Of a DNA stretch of 64,000 bases, positions 42,994 to 52,416 are shown piece by piece. The notes under the pieces were generated by a model. The model made no database searches and was not told where the DNA came from. It was given only the letters and a program-made list of their open reading frames with translations. The stretch is taken from the NCBI RefSeq assembly GCF_016427605.1, contig NZ_JAELXQ010000020.1, positions 1 to 64,000 of the forward strand, in the 5' to 3' direction. Numbering within the stretch: position 1 is the stretch's first letter; each line of letters begins with the position of its first letter. The translations under genes were made by a program, and so were the position numbers. Source of the DNA: Ochrobactrum sp. Q0168 (GTDB lineage Bacteria > Pseudomonadota > Alphaproteobacteria > Rhizobiales > Rhizobiaceae).

Positions 42994-44079
42994 TCAGGTC
43001 GAGCCAAAAAGCCGCCCTTCTTCCTGCAATTGCCGAAGCGGTGCGGAAAACTCTGCAATAAAGCCCTCGGGTCGAAACTCGGATTTGACTTCACCTGAAC
43101 CTACAAGACCCATTCTTATGAGTTTGGAACCAAAACCCGTTTTTACCGGTTGAACGACAAGAGGCCCATCTACCTCGGTCCAGTTCAGCGAAAAAATCGG
43201 ATCGACCTGTTTTTTAGATATGGCAACGTTCAGTTTTACGTGTCCGGTATCGTTGGAAAGAGCGCCGTATTTGATCGCATTGGTCGTCAGTTCGTGAATC
43301 AAAAGCGAAAGAGTGGATGCTCCTTTCGGTCCGATTGAAACATCGGGACCGCTCATATGAATGCGATCGGCGACAGCCAGAGCTGTCGTGATTCCCGACA
43401 CGATCTGCCGCAACGAGCCTTCCGAACTCTTGCCAAGCCGGAGAACGTCATGAGCGTTCCCCAGCGCAAAAAGGCGCTTGGTAAAAGTGTTGATGACGTC
43501 TTCTTCAACATTGTTGTTGAAGGTTTGGCTCGCAATGGCTGATACCACACTAAAAGTATTTTTAATACGGTGGGCGAGCTCGGCATTGAGTATCTTGGCG
43601 TGTTTCTCTGCTTCTACTTTTCCCGTTGTCTCAATGACTGTATCAATCATTCCGCCAACGCGACCTTGTTCATCGAAGATCGGACTATAGCAGAAAGTGA
43701 AGTAACACTGTTCATCGTAACCATGCCGGTCAATGATCAGCGGGAAGTCTTCGATAAACGTCGCCTCTCCAGCATAAGCTTTCTGGACCATTGGCAGGAG
43801 TTCATCCCACACCTCTGACCAAATATCGCGAAACGATGCTCCCATGCAGTTCTCTTTTTCACCGAGAATAGGCCTGAAAGCATCGTTATAGATCGTGGTG
43901 AACTCTGGCCCCCAGATGATCGCCTTGGGAAATTTCGAGGCCAACATCATCTGCACTGCTGTGATCAGAGGTATCGGCCAACCTTCCGGCACTCCAATCG
44001 GGTTTCGGCTCCAGTCCAACGCGCGAATTTCTTCGGCCGATTGACCTCGTGCATGCAGAAAAAGCACTGCACTATCCAT
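42994..44079 (-). CDS. HWE-family sensor histidine kinase with PAS domain
   Basis: Encodes 361 residues, soluble, with no membrane segment. An N-terminal PAS-like region (residues ~20-150: ALDWSRNPIGVPEGWPIPL, SKFPKAIIWGPEFTTIYNDAF) is followed by the phospho-acceptor helix ELAHRIKNTFSVVSAIASQ and a compact ATPase domain with LIHELTTNAIKYGAL and the HWE-type LNWTEVDGP. HWE kinases are abundant in Rhizobiales and often sense light or general stress through the PAS/LOV domain; the flavin-binding NCRFLQ motif of LOV domains is not seen. No partner regulator is adjacent. Confidence 0.87.
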   Translation of the reverse strand: MDSAVLFLHARGQSAEEIRALDWSRNPIGVPEGWPIPLITAVQMMLASKFPKAIIWGPEFTTIYNDAFRPILGEKENCMGASFRDIWSEVWDELLPMVQKAYAGEATFIEDFPLIIDRHGYDEQCYFTFCYSPIFDEQGRVGGMIDTVIETTGKVEAEKHAKILNAELAHRIKNTFSVVSAIASQTFNNNVEEDVINTFTKRLFALGNAHDVLRLGKSSEGSLRQIVSGITTALAVADRIHMSGPDVSIGPKGASTLSLLIHELTTNAIKYGALSNDTGHVKLNVAISKKQVDPIFSLNWTEVDGPLVVQPVKTGFGSKLIRMGLVGSGEVKSEFRPEGFIAEFSAPLRQLQEEGRLFGST

Positions 44080-44411
44080 AGTTTATTCCAATTTTTATGA
44101 GAAAGTTGCGTCGATGGCACTGGATGATTCTATTCGATACAGCTGATAAAAGCGAGCGATATTCAACGGTAGAAGGCCCGTGGCGCGCATTTTCTAAACA
44201 GCTTGCACGAAGACATTGTTTGCTGCCGTGCCGGGTCGCGTTCATCACCTTTACGAGAGTTGGCTTGACGGGACCAGAGGAAGGCCCAAACTGTAGTATA
44301 AAGCGGGTGTTACCGTCGGCGTTTCACATCTAGTGGATGTCGGGAAAATTCAGAAGACCATCTAAACAGGCTTTCATAAAACCAAAAGCTATTCAGCTGG
44401 ATGAAGAAGCT
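44080..44411. other. Intergenic region, no gene supported
   Basis: About 330 bases between the HWE kinase and the small VOC protein. Open frames here lack ribosome sites and motifs. Promoters for both divergent flanking genes must lie here. Confidence 0.4.
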
Positions 44412-44795
44412 ATGATCCTTGAAACTTACTTGCGTGTCTTTGTTGATCCGTCCGCGTTGGAGAATACAATCGCTTTTTATCGAAGTCTTTTATCTGGCGA
44501 GGTCAGCCTGCACTTTGTCGATCCAGGAAATGAGCTCGAACTCGTCGCAATAAGTTCGCAGAAGCTATCGGTGCTCATTATTGCGGGACATTACGACAAA
44601 CGTGCGCCTTTTGAATTGACCCGTTTAACGGTCAAAGTTGATCGTTTGGAAAACGCAATTGAAGTTCTGATGAGCATTGGCGCAGTGCAATTGGAACAAA
44701 TTCAGCAGACGCCCGTGGGCCGAAAAATGCGTTTCCAGCACGCTGATGGGATGGTTGTGGAATATGTTGATCACGATGGAAGTGCCGCCAAATAG
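44412..44795 (+). CDS. Small VOC-superfamily protein
   Basis: Encodes 127 residues from the ATG at 44412 (GAAGAAGC just before it); the frame is open 25 codons further upstream, with a weaker ATG at 44337. One vicinal-oxygen-chelate fold is recognisable: RVFVDPSALENTIAFYRSLL at the start and GRKMRFQHADGMVVEYVDH at the end. Such proteins can be glyoxalases, dioxygenases or resistance proteins; metal ligands are not obvious in the first half. It lies just upstream of, and on the same strand as, a methyltransferase gene. Function unassigned. Confidence 0.65.
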   Translation: MILETYLRVFVDPSALENTIAFYRSLLSGEVSLHFVDPGNELELVAISSQKLSVLIIAGHYDKRAPFELTRLTVKVDRLENAIEVLMSIGAVQLEQIQQTPVGRKMRFQHADGMVVEYVDHDGSAAK

Positions 44796-45000
44796 ATGTG
44801 AAACCCGTATAAGGCGTTAAAAAGAGTGCCAAATCAAAACGCCCGCCTCTCGGTCTGCTGTTCATGGTCAGAGTTTATCGAACCGAACAGGCAAAAATCT
44901 CCAGTTATTGTTGATGTTACATGAGATCAAAGCTGTTGTTGAACTTCAAATTGTACATTACCGTCCGCCCATGCAAAGAAAGCTCCACCGAGGTGGCGAC

Positions 45001-45681
45001 GTGAAATCCAGTCTTCTCCCTTTCGTCGACCCGGCTACCGTAGCCTCTTATACGGAACAAACGCCCAAGAAAGTGCCTGGGCTGACGGACTTGCACCGGA
45101 TGACCACATTCCTATTGTCTGAGCGGGCAAAGCCTGACGCTCACATTCTGGTGGTCGGTGCCGGAGGCGGTCTCGAGCTGAGCGCCATGGCGCAGGCGCG
45201 CCCTCACTGGAAGTTTACCGGTGTCGATCCATCATCCGCCATGTTGGATGTTGCTCGGCACGTAACGGAACCTTATTCCGACCAGATTGAGCTTTGTGAA
45301 GGTACTGTCGATCAGCTATCTCTTGATAGTTTCGATGGGGCCACTTGTTTGCTTACGCTGCATTTTCTCGACCGCACAGAGAGATTGCGGACATTAATCG
45401 AAATACGCCAACGCCTGAAAGCAGGTAGCGCACTTGTCATTGCGCATCATGCCAATCCTGATGGTCACCCGCAAAAATGGCTGGCGCGCTCAGCTGCTTT
45501 CGCTGTGCCAGATGGTCAAAATTCAGAGAGCGCGGCGGCATCGGCCAAAGCCATGGCAGAGCGCTTGACGTTGCTCAGTCCAATTGAAGAAGAAAAGATG
45601 CTGTTGGAGGCCGGCTTCGCCGAACCCTCGCTCTTTTATGCCGCTTTGTCTTTCCGCGGCTGGGTGGCGTTCGCCGACTGA
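45001..45681 (+). CDS. Class I SAM-dependent methyltransferase
   Basis: Encodes 226 residues from GTG 45001, which has GAGGTGG upstream; ATG 44971 in the same frame would add ten residues. The Rossmann fold shows motif I HILVVGAGGGLELSAMA, motif II acidic residue in FTGVDPSSAML, a central ATCLLTLHFLDR and VIAHHANPDG. It should bind S-adenosylmethionine; the methyl acceptor is unknown. It may be co-transcribed with the VOC gene 205 bases upstream. Confidence 0.8.
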   Translation: MKSSLLPFVDPATVASYTEQTPKKVPGLTDLHRMTTFLLSERAKPDAHILVVGAGGGLELSAMAQARPHWKFTGVDPSSAMLDVARHVTEPYSDQIELCEGTVDQLSLDSFDGATCLLTLHFLDRTERLRTLIEIRQRLKAGSALVIAHHANPDGHPQKWLARSAAFAVPDGQNSESAAASAKAMAERLTLLSPIEEEKMLLEAGFAEPSLFYAALSFRGWVAFAD

Positions 45682-45768
45682 CCAATATCGGCAACTTGCC
45701 ACGGGCTATTTCTTTGCACTTCAATTCACGCGCATGCGGCGCAGACGCCAGTCGCTAGACCATAGCGT

Positions 45769-46464
45769 TCAGATCATATCCTGAACGCGTTCCCAGCCGT
45801 TCACCAAATGCCGGTCCAGACACTCGACAAGGGCCGCAGCATCGCGTGCTTCCAGAGCCGCAATCATCTCTTCGTGCTCCCTCACTGCATTCGCCCAGTT
45901 GTTCGGGCCTTCATGTCCGATGAAGCGGATGCGTTTCAATCGGCTTTGCAGTGTGCCGTGCATGTAGGTAAGCGTTTCATTGTCCGCGAGCTTGACGATT
46001 GCCGTATGAATATCCTGGTTGAGTTTGTAATAATCGAGACGCCGTTTTGCTTGATAATGTTCCAGCATCTGATCATGCAGGTGACGGATATGCTCTATGT
46101 CGCGGTCCGATCCGTTTTTGCAGGCAAGCTCGCCCGCAAGGCGCTCAAGGGAGCGGAGGACGATCCACATATCCTCCACGTCCTTCTTGTCGAACACGCG
46201 AACGATCGCGCCGCGGCTCGGCACGAGTTCAACAAGGCCTTCGCTTGCCAGAAACTTGATGGCTTCGCGCAGCGGAGTGCGTGAAACGCCCAACTGCATG
46301 CCAATCTGGCTTTCATGAATCCGCGTGCCCGGCTTCAGTTCACCCTCGACAATCATGTCGCGCAGACGATTCACAATTGCATCGTGAAGCGGAACTCGCG
46401 AAATGCGTCCGCTTTCGAGGTTCTCCCCGGCATCTGCGCCGGCCTCATCGCTGACTGCAGCCAA
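45769..46464 (-). CDS. GntR-family (FadR/FCD) regulator of the PdxA2/SMP-30 sugar cluster
   Basis: Encodes 231 residues. The winged helix reads GELKPGTRIHESQIGMQLGVSRTPLREAIKFLASEGLVEL (residues ~38-77); the C-terminal FCD domain follows, with IHTAIVKLADNETL and EHEEMIAALEARD. It starts at TTG with GGAGAGA six bases upstream; there is no alternative ATG before the DNA-binding domain. It is divergent from the pdxA2-like gene, with a palindromic operator candidate between. It probably responds to a sugar acid or its phosphate. Confidence 0.87.
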   Translation of the reverse strand: MAAVSDEAGADAGENLESGRISRVPLHDAIVNRLRDMIVEGELKPGTRIHESQIGMQLGVSRTPLREAIKFLASEGLVELVPSRGAIVRVFDKKDVEDMWIVLRSLERLAGELACKNGSDRDIEHIRHLHDQMLEHYQAKRRLDYYKLNQDIHTAIVKLADNETLTYMHGTLQSRLKRIRFIGHEGPNNWANAVREHEEMIAALEARDAAALVECLDRHLVNGWERVQDMI

Positions 46465-46533
46465 AAAATCTCTCCGTAAGTGGGCATTTAACGCCTTCCA
46501 TAGCCGTTAAAACACCGTATGTCCACAGTGTCC

Positions 46534-46552
46534 TTTACACACGGCGTGTAAA
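46534..46552. promoter_or_regulatory. Inverted repeat, candidate GntR operator
   Basis: TTTACAC-ACGGC-GTGTAAA is a perfect 7-bp inverted repeat with a five-base spacer, midway between the GntR gene and the pdxA2-like gene. GTATGT and GCATAC-type half sites flank it. Size and position suit a FadR-type regulator. Confidence 0.55.
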
Positions 46553-46633
46553 ATGCTGAACTCTGCATACAGAATACTTGACCGGAAAAATGATTGCAGA
46601 TATGTCTGTTCCGGCATCGGGAGGAGAGATTAG

Positions 46634-47671
46634 ATGATGACTGATCTGCGGCAGAGGCCGACAATCGCGCTCGCTATGGGCGACCCGGCGGGCGTGAGCC
46701 CTGAACTGACCGCCAAGCTGATCGCGTCGGAGGTGGTCAATGCGGCTGCGCGTCTCATTGTCATCGGTGATCGTCGCATTCTGGAAAAAGGGGCAAGGTT
46801 TGCGGGTCTGTCCCTCGACCTTTGCGAGGCGTCAGTGGAAACGATCCCCGCCGCCGACTACTCAAAGCCCGGTTTCATTGATCTTGCCAATCTCGATCCA
46901 GCTGACGTTTCGGTGGGCGAAGCAACGCTTGCCGGCGGCACGTTTGCTTCGACGAATTTTACTCTGGCTCTTAAACTCGCGAACGAAAACAAGGCTGACG
47001 CGGTCTGTTTCACACCGTTCAATAAGAAGGCAATGCGTTATGCCTATAGCGGTTATGACGACGAAATCCGGTTCATTTCCGAAAAGATCGGCTTTACCGG
47101 TAAGGCGCGAGAATTCAATGTGCTCGAGAATATCTGGAATGCGCGCGTCACCTCGCATATTCCGTTGGCGGAGGTCTCGTCTCATCTTTCGAAAGATGCG
47201 ATCCTATCGGAACTCGCTCTGACTTTTGCTTGTCTTAAGCGCTCCGGAATTGAAAATCCGCGCATCGCTGTGGCGGGGCTCAATCCACATGCAGGGGATG
47301 GTGGCAGCTTCGGTATGGAGGAGATCGATATCATCGAGCCTGCAGTCGCAGAAGCGCAGGAGAGGGGCTGGGCAACGGAAGGCCCTTTCCCCGCTGACAC
47401 TGTTTTCCTCCGCGCAATGAAAGAGGGTTTTCACGCGGTGCTGACCATGTATCACGATCAGGGTCAGATCGCCATGAAGCTGATGGGCTTCGACCGCGGC
47501 GTCACGATGCTAGGCGGTTTGCCTTTCCCGGTTTGTACACCAGCTCACGGCACTGCTTACGACATCGCCGAAAAAGGTATTGCAAATCCACGAGCCAGTG
47601 AAGAAGCATTGCTGCTGGCGGCAAGAATGGCGGGGCGCTCCCGGCCACCTTCTGGAACGACGATCTTCTAA
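46634..47671 (+). CDS. PdxA2-like 4-phospho-sugar-acid dehydrogenase
   Basis: Encodes 345 residues of the PdxA family of NAD-dependent, metal-containing dehydrogenases: ALAMGDPAGVSPELTAKL at the start, AVCFTPFNKKAMRYA, VAGLNPHAGDGGSFG, FLRAMKEGFHAVLTMYHDQG and GLPFPVCTPAHGTAYDIA. PdxA oxidises 4-phosphohydroxythreonine in vitamin B6 synthesis. PdxA2 paralogues in sugar clusters act on 4-phospho-threonate or -erythronate. Sitting beside a lactonase gene and a sugar transporter, the catabolic role is favoured. The usual DUF1537 kinase partner is missing from the window. GGGAGGAGAG lies upstream of the ATG. Confidence 0.87.
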   Translation: MMTDLRQRPTIALAMGDPAGVSPELTAKLIASEVVNAAARLIVIGDRRILEKGARFAGLSLDLCEASVETIPAADYSKPGFIDLANLDPADVSVGEATLAGGTFASTNFTLALKLANENKADAVCFTPFNKKAMRYAYSGYDDEIRFISEKIGFTGKAREFNVLENIWNARVTSHIPLAEVSSHLSKDAILSELALTFACLKRSGIENPRIAVAGLNPHAGDGGSFGMEEIDIIEPAVAEAQERGWATEGPFPADTVFLRAMKEGFHAVLTMYHDQGQIAMKLMGFDRGVTMLGGLPFPVCTPAHGTAYDIAEKGIANPRASEEALLLAARMAGRSRPPSGTTIF

Positions 47672-47702
47672 ATCACTGAAGACCATGGAAGGGAGAGAGG
47701 CC

Positions 47703-48608
47703 ATGGACGAACAGATCATTATCGAAGATGCCCGCATGACGCCCCTTTTGCAGCCCGGCGCGCGCCTCGAGCGGCTTTGGACCGGCGCCGTTTGGAGTGA
47801 GGGGCCCGTATCGTGGGAAGATGGCAGTGTAACGTGGAGCGACATCCCGAATAACCGGATGTTGCGCTGGAGGCCCGGCGGCGAGACGAGTGTTTTCCGC
47901 TCACCCTCCAATCACACAAACGGCCATACGCGTGACAGGGAAGGCCGGCTCGTCAGTTGCGAACACAGCGGACGCCGTATCAGCCGCACGGAGGCAGATG
48001 GCACCGTTGTCACGCTGGTAGATCGGTATGACGGAAAGAGATTGAATTCACCAAACGATGTCGTGGTGAAATCCGACGGCACCATCTGGTTCACCGATCC
48101 GCCCTACGGCATCATCAGCAATCATGAGGGGGTACTGGCCGAAAGCGAGATTGGCGCTAATCACGTGTACCGATTTGATCCGCAAACCGGCGTGATCACG
48201 ATTGCACGCAACGATTTCGAAAAGCCGAACGGCCTGGCCTTTTCTCCTGATGAGAAGCTGCTTTACATCTCGGATACCTCGCGTTCTCACGATCGCGACG
48301 GCAATCACCACATTCGCGTCTTCGACGTTGTTGATGGCTGCAGGCTCGAAAATGGCCGTGTCTTTGCCGTCATTGAGCCGGGCCTCGCGGACGGATTTCG
48401 TCTCGACATCAACGGAAATGTTTTTTCCAGTTCTGCCGACAGCATTCAGGTGTTTGCGCCCGATGGCACCCGTCTTGGCAAGATCATGGTTCCCGAGGTC
48501 GTCTCGAACTGCGTCTTCGGCGGCCTCAACCGCTCCACACTTTTCGTTACTGCTAGCACCTCTCTTTATTCTATCGAGTTGGCAACGCAAGGAAGCATTC
48601 GGCCATGA
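47703..48608 (+). CDS. SMP-30/gluconolactonase family sugar lactonase
   Basis: Encodes 301 residues from ATG 47703, with GGGAGAGAGG upstream. It is a six-bladed beta-propeller with the family's metal site residues: Glu in VWSEGPVSW, Asn in RLNSPNDVVVKSDG, Asp in WFTDPPYG, Asn in KPNGLAFS and Asp in LADGFRLDINGN. It should hydrolyse a sugar lactone to the free acid. It lies 31 bases after the PdxA2-like gene, and its stop overlaps the ABC ATPase start (ATGA). Confidence 0.86.
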   Translation: MDEQIIIEDARMTPLLQPGARLERLWTGAVWSEGPVSWEDGSVTWSDIPNNRMLRWRPGGETSVFRSPSNHTNGHTRDREGRLVSCEHSGRRISRTEADGTVVTLVDRYDGKRLNSPNDVVVKSDGTIWFTDPPYGIISNHEGVLAESEIGANHVYRFDPQTGVITIARNDFEKPNGLAFSPDEKLLYISDTSRSHDRDGNHHIRVFDVVDGCRLENGRVFAVIEPGLADGFRLDINGNVFSSSADSIQVFAPDGTRLGKIMVPEVVSNCVFGGLNRSTLFVTASTSLYSIELATQGSIRP

Positions 48609-50137
48609 GCTCTTCCGAAGCACTGGATTTCGCAGCGCCGGAAGAGTTGATCCGGTTTGAAAACGTGAAGAAGCAGTTCGGTGGCGTGCAGGCTCTTCGC
48701 GGGGTCTCGTTTACCGTCGGCAGCGGCGAAATCCTCGCGCTTCTCGGTGAGAACGGCGCGGGAAAATCTACGCTGATCAAGGTGTTGGCGGGCGTCTATA
48801 CACCGGATGAGGGTGAAGTGCAGTATCGCGGCAAGCGCTATCACCATGCGCCGCCGAAAAGCGGGGCTAAGCAGCGCGTTGCCTTCATCCATCAGGATCT
48901 CGGTCTGCTGGAGTGGATGACCGTGGCGGAGAATATCGCGCTGACGGTCGGGTTCCCGCGTAAGACGGGCATCATTTCCTGGGCCGGCACGGAGAGCGTG
49001 GCCCGCTCCGCATTGAATCTCATCGGCAGCGACATCGATCCGGATCGACGCGTTCAGGATCTGAGCCGGACGGAGAAGTCGCTGGTTGCAATCGCCCGCG
49101 CGCTGGCCGTCGAAGCGGATGTTCTCGTGCTCGACGAACCCACGGCCAGCCTGCCTGCAGATGAGGTTCTTCGCCTGTTCGACGCGCTTAAGCGGTTGCG
49201 GAGCCGCGGTATGGGAATGATCTTCGTCTCGCACCGGCTTGACGAGGTGTTCCAGATCGCTGATCGCGTGGTGGTGCTGCGCGACGGGCAAAAGGTGGGA
49301 GACAGTCTCGTCAGCTCCATGGATGCCGATAAGCTCGTTCACATGATCGTCGGTCGGGCGCCGGAGAAAGTCTTTTCAAAGGCTGAAAAGACCGAGGGAA
49401 GGCAGCTGCTAAAGGTTCGCGAGATGCGAATAGATAACGGCGCCCCGCTCGATTTCGAAATCAGCCAAGGGGAGATTGTGGGGCTGGTGGGCTTGCGTGG
49501 TGCTGGCCAGGAAAATGTCGGACGGGCCATCTTTGGCAGCCATGCCTTCAACGGCGAGGTTCAGCTCAATGGCGCGGCACACAAGCCCGAGCATCCGCGC
49601 GCGGCAATTGCCAGCGGTGTGGGGTTAATTGCGCGTGAGAGGACGGAAGAGTCCATCTTTCCGGCGCTCAGCATTCGCGAGAACGCTTTCGTCAATCCCG
49701 GCTCGGTCGGTCGCGCGATGTTCTCGGTCATGTCGCCGGGCCGCGAGGCCGATCACGCGATAGCCCTTGGCCGCAGCGTTGGACTACGTCCCAACATGCC
49801 GCATCTGCCGATCGAAGCACTGTCCGGTGGCAACCAGCAGAAAGTCGTCGTCGGCCGTTGGCTGTCGATGGGATGCAGCTTGCTAATCGCCGAGGAGCCT
49901 ACCGCTGGCGTCGACGTGGGTGCGAAAGCGGAAATCTATGCACTGATGAAGGAAGGGCTGCGTCGAGGCTTGGGGATTATTCTCATCTCGACCGATTTCG
50001 AGGAGGTGGAGAAACTCTGCCATCGCGCGCTTGTCTTCAGTCGAGGTGCGATCGTTGATGAACTGTCGGGCGAAGATCTCAACATTGATCGCCTGATCCA
50101 TTCCGCCTCTGCGGGGTCAAACCGCACACGCCACTAA
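48605..50137 (+). CDS. CUT2 sugar ABC transporter ATPase
   Basis: Encodes 510 residues with two nucleotide-binding domains. The first has Walker A GENGAGKST and LVLDEPTASLP. The second has a degenerate Walker A (RGAGQENVG), signature LSGGNQQKVVVGRWL and EEPTAGVDVGA, where Glu replaces the first Asp of Walker B. It energises the sugar importer of this cluster and is translationally coupled to the lactonase gene. Confidence 0.9.
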   Translation: MSSSEALDFAAPEELIRFENVKKQFGGVQALRGVSFTVGSGEILALLGENGAGKSTLIKVLAGVYTPDEGEVQYRGKRYHHAPPKSGAKQRVAFIHQDLGLLEWMTVAENIALTVGFPRKTGIISWAGTESVARSALNLIGSDIDPDRRVQDLSRTEKSLVAIARALAVEADVLVLDEPTASLPADEVLRLFDALKRLRSRGMGMIFVSHRLDEVFQIADRVVVLRDGQKVGDSLVSSMDADKLVHMIVGRAPEKVFSKAEKTEGRQLLKVREMRIDNGAPLDFEISQGEIVGLVGLRGAGQENVGRAIFGSHAFNGEVQLNGAAHKPEHPRAAIASGVGLIARERTEESIFPALSIRENAFVNPGSVGRAMFSVMSPGREADHAIALGRSVGLRPNMPHLPIEALSGGNQQKVVVGRWLSMGCSLLIAEEPTAGVDVGAKAEIYALMKEGLRRGLGIILISTDFEEVEKLCHRALVFSRGAIVDELSGEDLNIDRLIHSASAGSNRTRH

Positions 50138-50169
50138 ATCGAACGCCATCAAGGGAGGAGGCGGTTATC

Positions 50170-51228
50170 ATGCAGTCTATAAAATCCAATGCCGTCGAGC
50201 CGACGAAATATGATCTGCGGGGAAAATCCTTTGGCCAGAAGGTCATGCAGCTGCTGCCCGTTTATGGGTTGGTCATCCTGACGCTTTTGCTCATCGTCAT
50301 TTTTTCGATTGCGCTGCCCGATACGTTTCCGACCGTGCTGAATGCCCGCTCGATCATTAGTGATAAGGCGATTATCGCCATTTTGTCGCTGGCAGTAATG
50401 ATCCCGATGGTCACGGGTAAGATTGACCTGACAGTCGGTTACGGCATTGTCCTCTGGCATATTCTTGCCATCAGCTTGCAGACTCAGTTCGGCTTCTCAT
50501 GGCCGGTCGCCGTTCTGATAGTTTTGTTCCTCGGTGCTTTCGTCGGTATGCTTAACGGTATACTGGTCGAAGTCGCACAGATCGATAGCTTCATCGCCAC
50601 GCTTGGTACTGGCACTATCCTCTACGCGCTGGCCTTGTGGCACACGGGTGGCCGACAGGTGGTCGGTGATTTGCCATCGGGCTTTTATGCCATCAACAAC
50701 AGCTGGTTCCTCGGACTGCCGATCACCGGCTACTATGTGCTCGCATTGGCCTGCATCCTGTGGCTGCTTTTCGAATACACGCCCATCGGCCGCTATCTCT
50801 ACGCGATCGGCGCAAGCAACCGGGCCGCAGCTCTCAACGGTATTGCGGTCCAGCGGTATGTGATGGGTGCCTTTATCGCCTCGGGGCTTCTTTCGGCTGT
50901 CGCAGGCGTCATCTTGGCATCCAAGCTGCGGATTGGTCAGGCAAGTGTCGGTCTCGAATATTTGCTGCCAGCATTGGTCGGTGCATTTCTCGGATCGACG
51001 ACGATCAAGTCCGGTCGCGTTAATGTGTGGGGCACCGTGGTGGGAGTCACTATTCTCGCCGTTGGCATCTCGGGAATTCAGCAGTTCGGCGGAGCCTTCT
51101 TCATCGAGCCACTGTTCAATGGCGTCACATTGCTGATCGCCATTTGCATTGCCGGGTATGCGCAGAGGAGGCGCAGATCCACATCGGCCACGGCGCCTGC
51201 TCTGGCCACCAAGTCCAAAGACAAGTGA
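50170..51228 (+). CDS. CUT2 sugar ABC transporter permease
   Basis: Encodes 352 residues, with a ~25-residue cytoplasmic N terminus and about ten membrane segments. Family text: SLAVMIPMVTGKIDLTVGYGIVL, LNGILVEVAQIDSFIATLGTG, RYLYAIGASNRAAALNGIAV. The typical GGIDLS motif is GKIDLT here. GGGAGGAGGCGG lies upstream of the ATG. It pairs with the ATPase 32 bases upstream and the binding protein downstream. Confidence 0.9.
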   Translation: MQSIKSNAVEPTKYDLRGKSFGQKVMQLLPVYGLVILTLLLIVIFSIALPDTFPTVLNARSIISDKAIIAILSLAVMIPMVTGKIDLTVGYGIVLWHILAISLQTQFGFSWPVAVLIVLFLGAFVGMLNGILVEVAQIDSFIATLGTGTILYALALWHTGGRQVVGDLPSGFYAINNSWFLGLPITGYYVLALACILWLLFEYTPIGRYLYAIGASNRAAALNGIAVQRYVMGAFIASGLLSAVAGVILASKLRIGQASVGLEYLLPALVGAFLGSTTIKSGRVNVWGTVVGVTILAVGISGIQQFGGAFFIEPLFNGVTLLIAICIAGYAQRRRRSTSATAPALATKSKDK

Positions 51229-51255
51229 TAATTTATCAAACTGGGAGGGACTAAC

Positions 51256-52365
51256 ATGGGCATGAAGACGAGACTTTTTACGACTGCGGCCATTTTGGCC
51301 GGGTCCATGATGACCCATACGATAGCACGGGCCGACGAGCTGGTAGACCAGGCGAAGGCAAAGGTCGCTGCTGCCTCGAAGCGTGTTGACAAGTGGGATG
51401 GTCCGACAGCGGGACCGAAGGCCACGGGCCGCAAGACCATTGTTTACGTTGCGGGCGACATGCGAAACGGCGGTATTCTTGGGGTCTCCGATGGTATAAA
51501 GGAAGCAGCGGGTGTGATTGGCTGGGACTACCGTGTCATCGATGGCCAAGGAACGGTTTCGGGTCAAGCCGCCGCATTGAACCAAGCCGTAGCCCTGAAG
51601 CCTGACGCTATTATCGTTGGCGGCAGTGATGCTGTCCAGCAAAAGGCTGCCCTCGAAGGAGCGGCTACTCAGGGCATCATCGTCGCCGGTTGGCACGCAG
51701 GCCCGGTTCCTGGTCCGATGCCGGACGCCCATCTCTTTGTCAACGTCACGACAAACGCGATGGACGTCGCTGAAATAGCCGCGATGAAGGCAATCGCCGA
51801 CTCTGATGGCAAGGCGGGAGTGGTGATCTTCGCCGACTCTGCCTACGCAATCGCCATCGCCAAGGGTCGAGCCATGGAGGCAGAAATCAAGAAGTGCAGT
51901 GGATGCCAGGTTCTGGAATTCCAAGACACACCGCTCGCTGACACGTCGAACCGCGTTCCGCAGCTAACCACCACGCTGCTACAGAAGTTCGGTGCCAAAT
52001 GGACCTATTCGCTGGCTATCAATGACCTCTATTACGATTTCATGGGATCCTCGCTCGGTTCGGCAGGGATTGAAGGTAGCGGCGCGCCGTTCAATATTTC
52101 AGGTGGCGATGGTTCGGAATCTGCCTATCAGCGCATCCGTAGTGGTCAGTACCAAGCCGCAACCGTGCCGGAACCGCTGACCATGCAGGGCTGGCAGGTC
52201 GTCGACGAACTCAATCGCGCTTTCGCCAAGCAGGCTTGGTCGGGCTATATCCCGGGTATCCACCTTGTAACGAAGGATAACATTGCCTTCGACGGCGGCG
52301 ACAAGAACGTCTTCGATCCAGGTAACGGATATCGCGATGAGTACAAGAAAATCTGGGGAAAATAA
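51256..52365 (+). CDS. CUT2 sugar ABC substrate-binding protein
   Basis: Encodes 369 residues. A Sec signal peptide (LFTTAAILAGSMMTHTIARADE, cleaved near residue 25) exports it. The mature chain has the ribose-type periplasmic binding fold (KTIVYVAGDMRNGGILG, KPDAIIVGGSD, GVVIFADSAYAIA, YSLAINDLYYD) preceded by a ~40-residue N-terminal lead. GGGAGG lies upstream of the ATG. The ligand is probably the sugar or lactone processed by the lactonase and dehydrogenase; identity unknown. Confidence 0.88.
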   Translation: MGMKTRLFTTAAILAGSMMTHTIARADELVDQAKAKVAAASKRVDKWDGPTAGPKATGRKTIVYVAGDMRNGGILGVSDGIKEAAGVIGWDYRVIDGQGTVSGQAAALNQAVALKPDAIIVGGSDAVQQKAALEGAATQGIIVAGWHAGPVPGPMPDAHLFVNVTTNAMDVAEIAAMKAIADSDGKAGVVIFADSAYAIAIAKGRAMEAEIKKCSGCQVLEFQDTPLADTSNRVPQLTTTLLQKFGAKWTYSLAINDLYYDFMGSSLGSAGIEGSGAPFNISGGDGSESAYQRIRSGQYQAATVPEPLTMQGWQVVDELNRAFAKQAWSGYIPGIHLVTKDNIAFDGGDKNVFDPGNGYRDEYKKIWGK

Positions 52366-52384
52366 GCCTCGGTATTTACCAAAG

Positions 52385-52410
52385 TCGGGGTGGTGGCGTC
52401 GCCACCCCGA
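52385..52410 (+). terminator. Stem-loop after the binding-protein gene
   Basis: Arms TCGGGGTGG and CCACCCCGA with an eight-base loop begin 19 bases after the stop. There is no T-run, so it may be a partial terminator or an mRNA-stabilising structure before the beta-propeller gene. Confidence 0.5.
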
Positions 52411-52416
52411 TCTGCT

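Noticed and set aside
44097-44333. Plus-strand frame of 78 codons upstream of the small VOC gene
   Set aside because: No ribosome site, no motifs, composition like non-coding DNA.
50497-51924. Open frame of 475 codons antisense to the permease and binding-protein genes
   Set aside because: It crosses two well-supported genes and their ribosome site; its composition is typical of a shadow frame.
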